From Arctopsyche grandis (taxonomy: Eukaryota; Arthropoda; Insecta; Trichoptera; Hydropsychidae): a stretch of 64,000 bases of DNA. The translations under genes were made by a program, and so were the position numbers. Under the pieces are notes generated by a model. The model worked only from the letters and a program-made list of their open reading frames with translations. It was not told where the DNA came from and did not search any database. Position 1 is the first letter of the stretch. Every line of letters begins with the position of its first letter. Below, piece after piece: positions 1 through 11,799 of the stretch. The DNA lies in contig NC_135355.1 in NCBI RefSeq assembly GCF_051622035.1, forward strand, positions 9,486,501-9,550,500. The letters are read 5' to 3'.

Positions 1-1070
1 TTTTGTAAAAATCGATTATTGGACTCGGATGTTACATATATTATTTATTTACTATTTGTTTTTTTATACATATCTATGTACATCCTGTCTGTTGATTTTT
101 CAATTAAATAAAATAAAAAATAAAATAAATAAAAATAAACTATGTATTTGTAAGTAAGTGTATAGGCAAAATTGTTTCCAATTGCTGAAAATTGTAAACC
201 ATATAATACATAGATTTTATGGTAATTTCATAACTATAGTCTAAACAATCGATTATTGTAGTTCGTATACCCATTTATTAATTGTACATATATTTCAAAG
301 GAATAATGTATTAAATAAAGTCGTTGTGAAAACATAGACCGCGCCCCATTGAATGTTCGTTTCTTCAATTTAACAATTCATTGTCTACATCTTCCCGCTT
401 TTCTGAAGCACTATTCTCCCTTGTATAATATAATATAAATAAATAAAATACTCTCATAGTAAGTAAGGTATCCCGTTTCTCACATTCGAGTACACATTTG
501 AATACACGTTGAGCAATTCGTTCGAATCACAATGGCCGGTTTATCGACACCGTACCGCCCTTCAACAAAATCGACATATTGACGACGGGGTGTCCGAATT
601 AATTAATTACGTACAATGCGGTATTATTGTGTGACTTTCGGGCAGGCCTGTTTGATGGGCAGGTCCGGTGCAACCTCCGTGAGAAAGCAACCGACAATTA
701 GAGCAACCAAAACTGTAATTTTCTCAAAACGCCACGAGCTAGCGTTTTACACGGGGACCGCCTATCGACACTCTCAAATATATTCTTTTATGTGGCATAT
801 TCGTATATACATACATACATACATACATATAGTATGTTGTTTCTTTTGATGTCAAAAATAGCTGCAGATGGAATTAATTTAAATCGATTTGAATGCGTTG
901 TGTTAACGTCTGAATGAATATTATTCACCGGTTTGCCATAGATTTATTTTTTTGATGATTTTTCAAGTGAACAAAATGCAAGTTTCACATACTTTACATC
1001 ATTTCGCGACTCTATAGATTGTAATTTTACTATTTTTATATAAATACCATCTATCATATCACATTGCATG
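1..1070. other. AT-rich non-coding DNA
   Basis: No coding signal that I trust. It holds a short CATA microsatellite near 806-836 and a mildly GC-richer patch near 525-780. Open frames here are short and low-complexity. Confidence 0.6.
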
Positions 1071-1078
1071 TACATATG

Positions 1079-1296
1079 CAGTGGTGTGACCCCAATTTTG
1101 GAACAACGGGTTTTATTTTGAAAATATATATGTATGTATACTTTTTTTTTATTAAAGATCATTAAATTTTCAAGATTTGTATAATTTTGAACATAAATTA
1201 TATGAATTTTTAGATTAAATAACGGTTTCCGGAAACTTTTGATTTTTAACAACGGGTTTCCAGAAACCCATGGAAACCATTAGGGTGACACCACTG
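1079..1296. mobile_element. hAT-type MITE with perfect 8-bp target duplication
   Basis: A 218-bp non-autonomous DNA element. It starts CAGTGGTGTGACCC and ends GGGTGACACCACTG, so the ends are inverted repeats (one G/C mismatch in the first 14). It is flanked on both sides by TACATATG (1071-1078 and 1297-1304). An 8-bp duplication and a CAGNG start are hallmarks of hAT transposons. There is no ORF inside, so it would depend on a transposase made elsewhere. The clean duplication suggests a fairly recent insertion. Family is inferred from ends and duplication only. Confidence 0.85.
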
Positions 1297-1703
1297 TACA
1301 TATGTATGTACAGTTCCGGTAATTGAAATCCCATCATTTTCAATGGTTCAATGTTTTCGTTTTTTTTTAAATACACGTTGCTGTACACGAGTTTTTTTGG
1401 TTTTATTATTTGATTTAAACTATTATATAAAATGTATATACATATATAAAAGTATCTTCAAAAAGATTCTCATCAACAGATTTAAAATTTCAATTCTTCG
1501 CTAAAATTAATATGAGTACATGCATATGTACATATACATAGGAACTAATACAGAACATCAAAACATTAAAATTGGCATTGTTATAGTTTGATCTAGTTAT
1601 AAAATATATAATTGAACAGTCATACAATAGTTAAATGATTTAACTGGCCTATCGTTTAAAGATTTATAATAACATGAATAGCGATTGCAATTACAGTATA
1701 CAT

Positions 1704-2275
1704 GCATACCGGTTTACCGGTAAATCGTCAAAATTTCACCATCGATAAATACCGATAAATTTTAAAATTCACCGGTATTTACCGTAAACTATTTTATCGC
1801 GAATTAATTACATATACAGGCATATTATTGCATAATATTACATGAAAATCGATACAAATGGCGTATTGTAGAATAGGTTGTCTGGATTTTTTTTATTATT
1901 TTTATTATTAAAAGTGGCAATTTCAAATTGATAAATTCACTGGAAACACAAACTAAACAAATCGTAATAAATACGATCAAACGGTAGGTTCAATTATGAT
2001 CGAAATATTCAAATGGTCCAAAATTTAAATAAACAAATATGATTGCTTAAAAATAAATATAAAATAATTTATTATTTATTTCGAATATTCTTTTATCCGT
2101 CATTATTCAGTTGAGATTTTTTTAAATTATTTACGATTCAATTATAAGTCAAAGTTTTTAGGAAAAGTAACCACATACATACAGTTATGTAATCCACGAA
2201 CTGTTTTTTTTTTCATTTACCGGTTATTACCGGTATACCGGTAGTAGGACAATCATTCACCGTATGCCGGTTTAT
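1704..2275. mobile_element. Decayed CCGGT-rich TIR element
   Basis: Both edges carry clustered CCGGT motifs. The left edge reads ATACCGGTTTACCGGTAAAT from 1706; the right edge has TTACCGGTTATTACCGGTAT and then a second CCGG cluster to about 2275. The motifs are inverted relative to one another, and a further CACCGGTATTTACCG lies at about 1769. This looks like a non-autonomous TIR element with repeated subterminal motifs. Exact ends and target duplication are not clear, and no transposase is visible. Confidence 0.4.
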
Positions 2276-3453
2276 GAAATTAGACGGTAAATTGCAATTC
2301 CCAAGCATGAACAAGGACTTGAATAGTTCCTTGAATAGTCGAACAAAATTTAAGTCGAATGATTTTAGGTTTTTTTAAATTAATTTCATCCATGGTTGTT
2401 AATATAATGGTTGTAATGAAACCATCATCGTGGTTGATGACGCAAAGAGAATATGAGAAAGGGGTGTACACTAGTAATAAAAAGTCAGTCCGAATACATT
2501 CCGAATACACCAACAACGGTGTAGTTAATAATAACGAAAAGTCACTTCACTTCTAATTTTTATCAGCACGCTAACGTACTGCTTTGGCATGTTTCATGGT
2601 ACAGCAAATTTACTAGTGCTTAGATGATTTCCCATAAAAAGATCCCCAACCATTCACCAGATACATAATGGCGCAATTAAAACTTGCAATAGTTAAAATG
2701 CAACCGCTCAATGTGTATGTTATAAACATCAACACAGCCCAACAGATTTATACAATTCGTCCTCAGAACAAATAAACAAATGTCAGTGTTCGAAAGGGGA
2801 AAGGTCGGGCAGGACATTGAATCGCTGTTGGGTCTGTCGAACATCTGTTGTTTGACAAAAGGATGTGTACGCGTTGTGTCACTGTTGCAGCTTGTCCTCG
2901 GGACAAACACACATACACGCACACGCCGAATACAAATCCAATTTGTTCGATTCGATCCAATTTTAATTCTGCCATTACATTATTGCAATTGGGTACCGTA
3001 ACGATGGTTTTTCTCAGCAGCGTGATCCGAAGCTGCGGGGTGTGTATCGTCCATTGTGGATATGGGGTTTCTTTGGCGGCCACAAAAGGCGTCCCGCCCC
3101 GCCTTGGGCGCCCCCTTTTTCGCAACAAAAAGGCGCCGAAACGCCCCTGAGAGATTGCCACCGATTGTTGTCTGATCAATCGTCAATAGCCCGAGGGCTT
3201 TTCGCTTGAGAAAAATGCTGTTTTGTACGCGTACGCGCACGCCAGTTCGACAAACTCATTGTCGACTTATTCCGCAATTATTAGGGACGTTAATCACAAA
3301 AGCAATCAATACAATGCTTCATTCTTGCACTCATTGTTGTGAGAAACTCGCGAAAAATATTTAAAACTATTCCAAACGATAGGAATATTCTTAAAATCAA
3401 GTTTTTCACTTGTTAATCTTTGTTTAAATTGCATAAATTCAGTTTTCATATAA
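2276..3453. other. Unassigned DNA with a GC-richer island (about 2800-3250)
   Basis: No recognisable gene. The GC-richer part (about 2800-3250) has overlapping open frames on both strands, none with family motifs. It could be a conserved non-coding or regulatory island; nothing in the sequence proves this. Confidence 0.4.
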
Positions 3454-4064
3454 ACTCGTGATCCAGCTGACTTACTTAACAGACCAACACAGCTTGAACA
3501 GGGAAAGTAGGAAGGTTGGATTAAAAATTAACGTAAATAAGACTAAAATAATGTTCAATAGTTATTGCATGCCTGATAGCATTTCATTAGATGATAAAAT
3601 AGTAGAAGAAATAAATAATTATTTATATTTAGGTCAAATAAGAGACGTATGAAATTAGGATGAAGTGAATTTGGATTGAATGCGATTTTTAAATAAAAAA
3701 TGCCACTTTGTCTAGAGAAAAAGACCTTCGATCATTGCGTTTTGCCAGTGATGACGTATGGATGTGAAACTTAGACATTGAACGCCAAGATGCTACACTC
3801 AAAGTCCAATGCACTCAAATAAGTATGGAACTGTGTATGCTGAACATAACGAGGAGAGACGGTTAGCGGAATACGATGGTGAGAAGTATGACAAGGGTAG
3901 TGGACATTGTTGATAGAGTAAAGAGATTTAAATGGCGATGGGCGGGCTACGTGGCTAGAAGAATGGACGGAAGGTGAACAAAAGACGTGCTAGAATGGTA
4001 CCCGAGAGAATGTAAAATGAGAAAAGGAAGACCGCAGGGAAGATGGGTAGATGAAATTAGGAAT
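3454..4064 (+). pseudogene. RTE retrotransposon fragment, RT C-terminal part
   Basis: A degenerate copy of the C-terminal third of the RTE ORF at 58013-60970. The first open piece (from 3458) contains RKVGLKINVNKTK, MFNSYCMPDS and YLYLGQI, which match the intact element closely. Later nucleotide blocks match its TYGCET, TRVVDIVDRVKR and KGRPQGRWV regions but are broken by stops and indels. The copy is truncated at both ends, starting within the RT domain and stopping before the 3' terminus. It cannot encode a working protein. Confidence 0.88.
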
Positions 4065-4109
4065 TTTTTTTCTTCATATTTTTAGGAGCATTTTTTTCAT
4101 ATTTCATCT

Positions 4110-4400
4110 CCAGCAGCGCGGACTAGTGGTTAGCATATTATGCGTTATAGCAAAGTGGTCACAGTTTGATTCCCACTAGTAGCTGCTGACCAGACGTTGG
4201 TTTGTGACTCTAGGTTGATCGTTTTCTATCAGACTTAGCCATTTTTTCTGATTTTCGTTGTAACGGTTCCTGTAAAATTGGCATATCCTTTCCAATCTCT
4301 CTTGCAAAACTCGAGTTATTCAGCGTCTTGAGCTTCGCCAATTTTTTATAATAAAATGCTGCAAAAATTTCTCCATAGATGTCACTGTGAATGACGTTTG
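4110..4400 (+). mobile_element. tRNA-headed SINE, 3'-decayed copy
   Basis: The head runs from CCAGCAGCGCGGACTAGTGG, with a box-A-like GACTAGTGGTTAGCAT and a box-B-like AGTTTGATTCCC. It is closed by AGCTGCTG, which pairs with the opening CAGCAGC as an acceptor-like stem. The body (GATCGTTTTCTATCAGA..., then ATAATAAAATGCTGCA) is shared with the copies at 47748-48163 and 53117-53562. The 3' hairpin is missing. It lies 46 bp downstream of an RTE fragment in the same orientation. Confidence 0.75.
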
Positions 4401-4554
4401 TATGAATTCACATTTGTATAAATGCTTGTATTAATTGTATTTTATCCGTATTAGTAAACTCGCTTTGAAGAGATCTGTAAAAGCCGAGTGTACATACATA
4501 GATACCTATACATATGTACATGTTCGATTGAAATATAAAATTAATAAAATAATA

Positions 4555-4740
4555 TTCTTTTTCTAGAATAGTTACGATTTTTCCAATATTTAAAAAATAA
4601 ACGTTTAATATAAACATGAAGTCGTTGAGAGCTTCTTTGGGTATTTAATCTGAACACAAAAAATTCCAAAAAAAATAAAGAATTTTGTGAAATTTTATCG
4701 AAAGGCCAAAAATGACCTGTTTTGAAGTACATACATAACA
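4555..4740. repeat. Fragment of the TIR element family at 21026-21430
   Basis: AAGTCGTTGAGAGCTTC, GAACACAAAA and AATGACCTGTTTTGAAGTA occur in the same order here and at about 21118-21245. It appears to be a one-armed remnant of that element. Confidence 0.6.
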
Positions 4741-6217
4741 TGACATTTTATTTCATTAAATTTAAAAATGAAAAGTGTGTGTTAAGAATTCAACGAGAAT
4801 TCAATTCAATTAAATTATTCTCATTTTCATATCATAAATCTAAAATGCATATTTATTTTATAAAATAAAATTTGTCTTCTAATTTGTATATGTACATAAA
4901 TACACATTGTATAAACAAATTTATATATTATATATGTTTTTCCACATTTTTCTCGATGATTCCAACGAAAAGTCTCGAGTCGTGGGAATCGAAAAAACCT
5001 AGTATTTATGTACACACATGTATGTATGTATGTTTAGAATCCCTAGTATGTATGTACAAATGTACCCATGTATGTACATACAATGTGTTATGTACAATCA
5101 CCACCAAGCTTTTGGTTTTTGCCTTATTTGGGGTAATTCACCCCAGTTCAGAGACCCTGCACAGTCTCCAATAATTTCAATTAAATGCTAGAATATGCCA
5201 TATATTTCGACAGGTTTGAATCAAAGCCGATTCACTTTGCATTCAATCCAACTTAAACGCAACTTAAACATGCTCCGAAACGCTTGCACATATCAAATTT
5301 TCACACATTGAACGGATTCATATTTGAAGTGACAAAGGGTTGGATTCGGGAAGGGATGCATCTACAATTGGTCATTTAGCATAATTGCGCTCGCGCATAT
5401 TTGTATAATGGCACACATCGACGCAGGCGTCCTTTCTGGTTTGCCGGCAAATAATAACAGTGGTGTGCAACCAGGCGCGAGAGGCTAGTTAACAAGGGGC
5501 GCATTGCCGCCCCCCCCCCCCCCCTCACAGCCCCCGTTCCCTTGCAAGGAGGGCGCCCCTGTTCGCAACATGCAATTTGCGTCCCTCCTCGCACGACTCT
5601 GCCCTCACCCCTTTTTCGATCAATCTCTCGCGAAAAAATTTCGAGAGCTGTGAAAAATCTAACGTAATCCTTTACGATAAACTCGTAATAAACCGATTAT
5701 TCATACGCCGCGCGGGGTTCGGCGACCGCATAAGCAAATTTTTAATATTTTTTCGCTGTCTAGGAATCGGGGAAATAAAAAAGGAATTTATTATCATTAT
5801 ATTCATGTAAATCTTTAGAAGAAAAGGGCAGAAAAAAAAATAAAGTTTCCCCAACACAAACGACTTTACCGCGGTGCGGTCATAAAACGCAGGAAAAATA
5901 TTAAAGTTGAAACAGGAGGGTGGGGGTGGCGGTAAAAAATTCACCCTTCGCACACGTTTATTGCGGAAAAACTATATGCCTTTTCGTATGCGGTTGTTTT
6001 ATATATCACACATACATACATACATATATGTATGTATATACTATATAAAAATATTTTACCCTTCCATTTGTAGCCGTCATAGTGCGTTTCATCCAAAAAC
6101 CCGCCAATATAAATTTAATTTTTAATTGATTAGGCTTATGATTATGCAATTGATTGCCTGGAAATTATTTCCATAATAGAGAATTATAAATAAAATTCAT
6201 TTACATATAGGTACATA
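4741..6217. other. Unassigned DNA with GC-rich patch and poly-C run
   Basis: Mostly AT-rich with CATA/TATG microsatellites (about 5003-5080 and 6005-6035). A GC-rich patch lies at about 5380-5620 and contains a poly-C run near 5511-5524. Open frames here are low-complexity or lack family motifs. I see no gene. Confidence 0.5.
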
Positions 6218-6668
6218 TATGAGCCGTTATATTTGAAAGTTGTGGTCCAATTTTCCGTTCCAAAATCATTATTTCTGTTTGACTTAATTCATAAATTGTT
6301 ATCACTCTTTTAATTCTCAGAATCTCGGAAAACCAGAATTTGATTTTTAAATGCTTTTTATTATTACTAAATTATGTTCACAATACATCTTATATCTATT
6401 TTAATAGCTACTGATCTACTGATCATTTTCTATTTTACAATTTTAATTTAATTTTCTTACTTATCATAGTATTATATTATTCTAATGTCAATGTACAACA
6501 TAATAGGACAAAGAGCTCAAAAGCCTATTTACAATTCTTAGGAAAACCAGAAAGCCACCATTATTTTTAAATATTATTAAACACAAAACATTATTACATG
6601 TTTGGCGAAATATTTCTCGAAATGAAGAAAAGTGGACTTCCGCCACTTTCAAATATAGCGGCTAATAT
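6218..6668. mobile_element. TATGAGCC-family MITE, copy 1 (interrupted)
   Basis: It begins ATATGAGCCGTTATATTTGA and ends CACTTTCAAATATAGCGGCT, giving inverted ends. The same ends and body occur near 13.9, 19.0, 24.6, 37.5 and 47.1 kb, plus a fragment at 16.7 kb. Intact copies are about 250-270 bp; this one is longer because of the nested insertion at 6339-6540. No ORF. The AT-rich flanks (TA or TATA) fit a mariner-like or similar origin, but the superfamily is not settled. Confidence 0.85.
6339..6540 (-). mobile_element. Nested short retroposon-like insertion with 12-bp target duplication
   Basis: A 202-bp segment interrupts the MITE and is flanked on both sides by GGAAAACCAGAA (6327-6338 and 6541-6552), a 12-bp target duplication. 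Read on the minus strand, it ends AATAATAAAAAGCATTTAAA and then an A-rich tail, which suggests target-primed reverse transcription. A second copy lies in the opposite orientation at about 63563-63790. No ORF and no clear pol III promoter. It may be a SINE or the 5'-truncated 3' end of a LINE. Confidence 0.8.
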
Positions 6669-9099
6669 ATCATAAAGTCTTATCCATTTAATCAATCTAT
6701 AATACATATTATGTATACATATTTTTAATATTTTGTTGTACTCAGTGAAACCAATTTTTAAAATGTCATTTAAAAAAAAATAAAAAGGACCTGTAAGGGA
6801 AGGTACCACTTCCGATCGAGTTGAAAACTGAAAAAAATAAAGATATAACAATCAGTATAAATGGTATTCAATTATCTTCCACATGCACGAATACCGTGTC
6901 CAAACATTTAATCGGATGACCATTTCATCACGGTGGCTTTTTATCTGGGGGACAACTCACTAACAGATTTCATGCGAATATTTTTTATCCACAATATTAA
7001 TCATTAATTTTTATGTTGACTGAACTTTTAGAAATGTATATTGAAATCGTTATTTAGATATTTGGGCCAATGGTTTTTTGAATATTTTTAGTAGTAACTC
7101 TTTTTTTTTTTAAATAACTGAAAACTTTCTAGCTTTATTTTTATCAACATAACAATAAATTATATATTTTGTTCAAAAAATTTTACTGCTGTATAATATA
7201 ATTTAAAAATAGTTGCATGATTTTGTAATCGGTCAAAGTTCGAAGTTGAATTTTCTCACTAAATATTTTTGTTACCACTATTTTTTCACGATCCTGAATA
7301 GAGAATATAATTTTTTTAAATTTAGTAATTTATAAAGTTTTCATTTGATTACATGTTATAAACGAAGGTAAACATTTTTCTTATCAACAGTCATATTTAA
7401 ATCACTTATAGTACAAATTCCTCATAAACTACAAGGGCAAGTGCACCATAAAATTGTAGTGCAAACTCATCTTAAAATATTATTCTTCTTCCATGTCATT
7501 ATCGAATAGTTTAAATATAAAAATATAAAATTTAGCAACTTAACGCATTCAGAGTGGTCCCGAACGCAGTATAGTTTTAGGCACGAACCGCAGAACTGGC
7601 CCCAGGGAACATTAGCGCTCGCTCGTGAAATAAAACGGCCACTCTTTTGCAACCCAATTGCAATATTGCCCCAAGAGAAAACTGGCCAGTGTTTCATCGA
7701 AAGCCTTCTACATTTTCCATATGCCAGACGTGGACAAATTTGATTTTTAAACCAACTTTAAACACTCTCTCGGTCAAACAAGCCCAACCTCATTCCATCA
7801 AAAAGCAAACAACCGCAAGGTAAATAGGTTGCTAATTTTACAACAGACACTTTAATATATTAAAATACTCGTAATTACAATTTCAACTTCCTTTACATAT
7901 TGACTCACTCGCATATGAACCTGGAACACATCGATTTTGTACTTTTTTGTTAGTGGTAAGCTTCGTCGTTAAAAAAACCGCAGATGTTTTCCACATGAAT
8001 ACTCGAGACGTTGAGTTTGAAAAAAACCACGGGGGCGTAATGAAACTAATTCCGTGGCATCATCGCGTGAAAAAAGCTCAAAAGCACCCCGAAAGGAGCT
8101 TAAGATCAAGGCCTCCGAATACAGATAAAGGATTGGGTGCAAGCCCAAAAAAACTTTTATCCATCTACCATTTTCACAGAATCATCACACTTTTTTTTAC
8201 CACATGTGTACTTGTTATGCTTGTATTCGTACATACATACATATGTACACCATATATTTGGTTATTTCGAGAGCTGTCTCATATTTTCCCTAAGCACGAT
8301 GCCTAAAGTTGTGCGCTGAAGTATTTTCAATGAGAAGATGCTCTCATCTCTCAACTGGCTGAAGAGGACCAACTTTAGTGAAGCTTTCATTGCGTCATAT
8401 CCGACAAGGGGTACTTCTGTTACCAAATGAGCTTCCTTCACCCTTCAGATCATTATACTAACACAATATACGTTCATATAGTCAACCCTCCTGCAACACG
8501 CTGGATCGGTTCAGTAGAAATGCATAAGAAATGTAATAAAATAAATAAAAATAAGTGAATTTTAAAGGAAAATTTCATTTTTTTTCTATTTCTTGCGTAA
8601 CAGGTCTTACACGCTATAAGGAAGAGTGAATGCACCATTTTTCCAACGAAAATTCCAAATAAATGTATTCATATTCAAATTAAAATTAAAATGTATTCAG
8701 ATTAAAATTAAAATTGAAATATATTCATATTAAAATTTAAAATTAAGCAGTAGAATCATTATTTTCATAGATAGCTTGTGAAATAATGAATAAGTTATAA
8801 ATATTATAAATTATATTACATTTATAAATACAAAGTATGAAAAGAATAAACCCCCTCCCTATATGTGTCCAATTTTAGGTATGTCTGACTTTATATTAAA
8901 AAAATACCAGAGTTTTACAAAGATTTATTCGTTTCGTCGTTATAACTCTTGTATTGTAAAAAACTGTTATAAGTTAATGGTATTTTTGAGATTCTCATTT
9001 TCTTTCTTGATAAATTTGATTTTAACAACTTTTCCGAAATGATTAAACATATAAAATTCCACTTTTTGAATGTTTTTTCACTTTTAGTTTAATTTAAAC
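6669..9099. other. Unassigned AT-rich DNA
   Basis: No gene recognised. A short block at about 6783-6845 (AGGACCTGTAAGGGAAGGTA) resembles the repeat at about 51510-51565. A modestly GC-richer stretch lies near 7940-8130; its open frame has no family motifs. Confidence 0.5.
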
Positions 9100-9395
9100 C
9101 TATTAAAAGTTTTACGGTTTTTTACTCCCTTATTTTTTGTTTCTTTAGATATTTTGGATAACATGTGAAACTTAGGTAGTTTGTTAAATAAAACATGTTT
9201 TTTTATATATGTGCGTTTGATTATATATAATGAGTATTTTTATGTGTATATTCTTGTCTATATATGTACATATAATGTATATTATGTGGCCACAGTCTCA
9301 TATTAGGGTAACCTGTGAAGACACTGTGATACATATGTTCATACATATGTGAAGACACATATGTTTATTAAAATAAAAATAAAATATATTTATAT
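9100..9395 (+). repeat. LINE-like 3' end, family C, copy 1
   Basis: The block GTTTGTTAAATAAA ... GGTAACCTGTGAAGACACTG ... TATGTTTATTAAAATAAAAA matches 13130-13323 in order and spacing. It ends in an AAAAT-type tail, so it is probably the 3' end of a non-LTR retrotransposon on the plus strand. No coding part remains. Confidence 0.6.
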
Positions 9396-9540
9396 TAAGT
9401 ATGGTCAATATATTTCAACAATTCGACTTATATATTTCAAATTCCATTTTAATACGATTAATTTAAATAAAAACTGACGAAATTAGAGTAGTAGATATTC
9501 ACTGAAAATGCATACTGCACATTATTAAATCAGATGCAAT

Positions 9541-9598
9541 CTCGATCTTTATTATTATATTAAAACCTTTTCGATCTTTATTATTATATTAAAACCTT
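9541..9598. repeat. Tandem duplication, about 30-bp unit
   Basis: The unit TCGATCTTTATTATTATATT (plus AAAACCTT) occurs twice in direct succession, nearly identical. Confidence 0.85.
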
Positions 9599-9839
9599 CC
9601 ATTTAATTGTTTAATTTCTCTGGTTTTTCTTATATTAATTTCCAAATGTTATGTATGACTACGTGTATATTTACCCTTAAGTTTATTACTACCAGCGGAA
9701 ACTTATAATTGGTATTTTTAATGTATTTTATTATTTGTTCTGTTTTGATTTAAGATTGTTGGTTATCCTTTTAAAATAAAATAAAATAAAAATAAAATAT
9801 AACCCGAGAACATTTTCAAATTATAACTTGAAATTAAAA

Positions 9840-10140
9840 TTCCAACAGCCCAACGAACACCGCCATAACTAATTTTCCCACCATCTCGCATAATAAATTC
9901 GACTTTAGGCCTTACGAAGGTACTTTCATACACCCACTGAGGATCCTCAACATCCCGAATAAGTTATTGTGTCATATTGTAACAAGTGCGCGCGCACAAC
10001 GCGAGCTAATTAAGGGTCGTCCCTTCGGCGAGTGGTTCTCGAGCAGCCAACCGGCAGACGACGACGCCTAATTCAGCGTCCCGACGCCCCAACAATAGGG
10101 GAGGATCTTATTCCAACACATTACGCCCTTAACACGCTAC
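9840..10140. other. GC-richer island upstream of tRNA-Ala
   Basis: Contains GTGCGCGCGCAC, CGAGCTAATTAAGG (a homeodomain-type TAATTA core) and runs of GACGACGACG. No ORF with family features. It could be regulatory, by inference only. Confidence 0.3.
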
Positions 10141-10214
10141 ACACCACGTAACAAACGTAGGTGTGCCGAAATCGTAAAAATACGATATTCCGACGACATA
10201 AAAAAATAGTTCTT

Positions 10215-10287
10215 GGAGGCGCCGGGTATCGATCCCGGTACCTCTCACATGCTAAGCGAGCGCTCTACCATCTGAGCTACGCCCCCG
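10215..10287 (-). tRNA. tRNA-Ala(AGC): tRNA-Ala (anticodon AGC), copy 1
   Basis: A 73-nt gene folding as a standard cloverleaf on the minus strand. The acceptor is GGGGGCG with CGCCTCC, followed by discriminator A. The D arm is GCTC-AGATGGTA-GAGC, the anticodon stem CTCGC/GTGAG encloses loop TTAGCAT (anticodon AGC), and the T arm is CCGGG-ATCGATA-CCCGG. The third acceptor pair is G:T (G3:U70), the main alanine identity element. CCA is not encoded, as expected in eukaryotes. A T run for pol III termination follows on the minus strand (plus-strand A run at 10198-10207). The internal A and B boxes are intact, and the gene is identical over all 73 nt to the copy at 14616-14688. Confidence 0.97.
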
Positions 10288-10534
10288 GTGATATCGTTTC
10301 ACTCGAACAAAGTTATCATGCTTCGTTAATTCGATGTGTTTCGTTATACATACATATCAAACGGTAAGGTCGAACACTTTCACTTTCGACCGGTTACGCA
10401 CTACGCGACTCGACTGGTACAACAGTTAGTGTATGTAGCTAGCTAAAAATAGTCTAGAACCATTTATCAAATGAAGGATTATTCGTCCATAAACATAAAT
10501 CAATAGGACTGTTCATCAAGGAACGTCATCTAAT

Positions 10535-10960
10535 GATATGATAAATATTTATTTATTTATTTAATAGTTTTGGACCATTGTGGCATTACAGGAAGAACCT
10601 AATGCGCCACAATGGCCTACATTTGAAAAAGATATAAAAACATGATATAAAAACAAGTAAACTGTAAATAAAGGAAAAAAGCAAAAGCAGAAAACATGGT
10701 AAAATAAAATAATAAAAAAAAGTAACTAAAGGAAAATAATACATCATTCAGAGAGAGAAAAAAAATAACAAAAGTGTAAAAATTAAAAATAAAATCAATA
10801 TGAGTTGATGAATGGTCTTTGATGCAACTTCCGTGTATGGTGATCAGTTAAAACCACTAAGATCATAAAAACTATGATGATCAGTATAGGTGGGCATTAG
10901 GAAACATAGAAAACAGCCAGTTGTGGAATTTGGAAACAGCTTAAATTGTAAAAAAAAACG
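10535..10960 (-). mobile_element. Jockey-like LINE 3' end with terminal hairpin (family A)
   Basis: On the minus strand this ends with a 41-nt hairpin (10575-10615, stem CCATTGTGGC/GCCACAATGG), then an AAAT-repeat tail (plus-strand TTTATTTATTTATTTAATAG). The preceding 3' UTR is T-rich in the sense direction, like that at 34640-34960, where the same tail follows RT-coding remnants. Only the 3' UTR is present here, which is typical 5' truncation. Confidence 0.82.
10575..10615 (-). other. Conserved 3' stem-loop, family A
   Basis: A 10-bp perfect stem (CCATTGTGGC with GCCACAATGG) closes a 21-nt loop beginning GCATTAGG and ending CCTGTAAT. It is identical to the copy at 30982-31022. It is a likely binding site for the element's own reverse transcriptase, by analogy with 3' stem-loops of the L2 and CR1 clades. 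Confidence 0.85.
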
Positions 10961-11432
10961 CCCTGTATCATGATAAATTCGAAAAAAATAATATAGAAAT
11001 TCTTAAAAATTCGGTTTTTTTCATTCAAAATCGATCAAAATATGAAATTATTTAAAAATTATAATATATTTAGTAAATAGTAGACGTTGAAAACAATGTT
11101 TAAAGCCACAAATACCAGATGAGAGCCGGTATTGGCGTTTGAGTTACGCGCAACGAGTTTCAAATCTTTTTCGTACCTTAGCAAACAACCCACGTGAAGT
11201 TTTCTTACTGTAAAATTATTCCATTTATATGAAGAGGTAAATTTAAAAAAATAAGCCTCTAAAACGGAGCAAGATAAAGTAAAAAAAAAAAAACCTTCGA
11301 AAATCGGTAAAATTTACGATTTTCACAAAATTTGATTGGCTCAAAAATGTGATACAGCTTTTCCAACTTCCGATATTCGCTATTCACAACTATTTATGTA
11401 GATATTACATGACAGATACATTTGTATTTTAT
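10961..11432. other. Unassigned AT-rich DNA
   Basis: No gene or clear element recognised. A poly-A run is at about 11280-11292. Confidence 0.5.
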
Positions 11433-11750
11433 CAGTGGCTTGCCGTGGAAATTTCCCTATTTTTATCGCACAGCTTCACTTACATGTGCGCGAGCAGGTT
11501 ACAAGGACACTATCGGAATGACGCCACTTAAGCCGCCATTCCACCGAATACGTTGGCGCAGACGTATCGCAACTGATGACCGCGACAGCACATACGTCAA
11601 CGCGACGTATGTGCATTCGTATGGGCAAAACGATACGTCTGCGTCAACGTATTCGGTGAAAGAGCGCCTTTAGTCCCTTTGTATCCTAATCGCGCACGCG
11701 TAAGCAATGCTGTGCGATAAAAACAAGGATATTTCCACGGCACTCCACTG
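11433..11750. mobile_element. Fold-back hAT-like element with two nested inverted repeats
   Basis: Outer ends CAGTGGCTTGCCGTGG (11433) and CCACGGCACTCCACTG (to 11750) are inverted, and the similarity continues through TTTTTATCGCACAGC. Inside is a second inverted pair, CACCGAATACGTTGG at 11542 against its complement ending at 11658, and inside that GCACATACGTC/GACGTATGTGC at 11588-11614. The flanking 8-mers (TATTTTAT and ATATGTAT) do not match, so no target duplication is shown. The CAGTGG termini suggest hAT. No transposase ORF. Confidence 0.75.
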
Positions 11751-11799
11751 ATATGTATGTATGTATGTATATTTGTTACATTATTAATGAATCTTGTTT

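Noticed and set aside
806..836. CRISPR-like regular repeats (TACATA tracts throughout)
   Set aside because: These are simple microsatellites without unique spacers, in a eukaryotic genome.
2763..3240. Overlapping frames on both strands in a GC-rich patch
   Set aside because: Four frames cover the same DNA with no motif; they are shadows of base composition.
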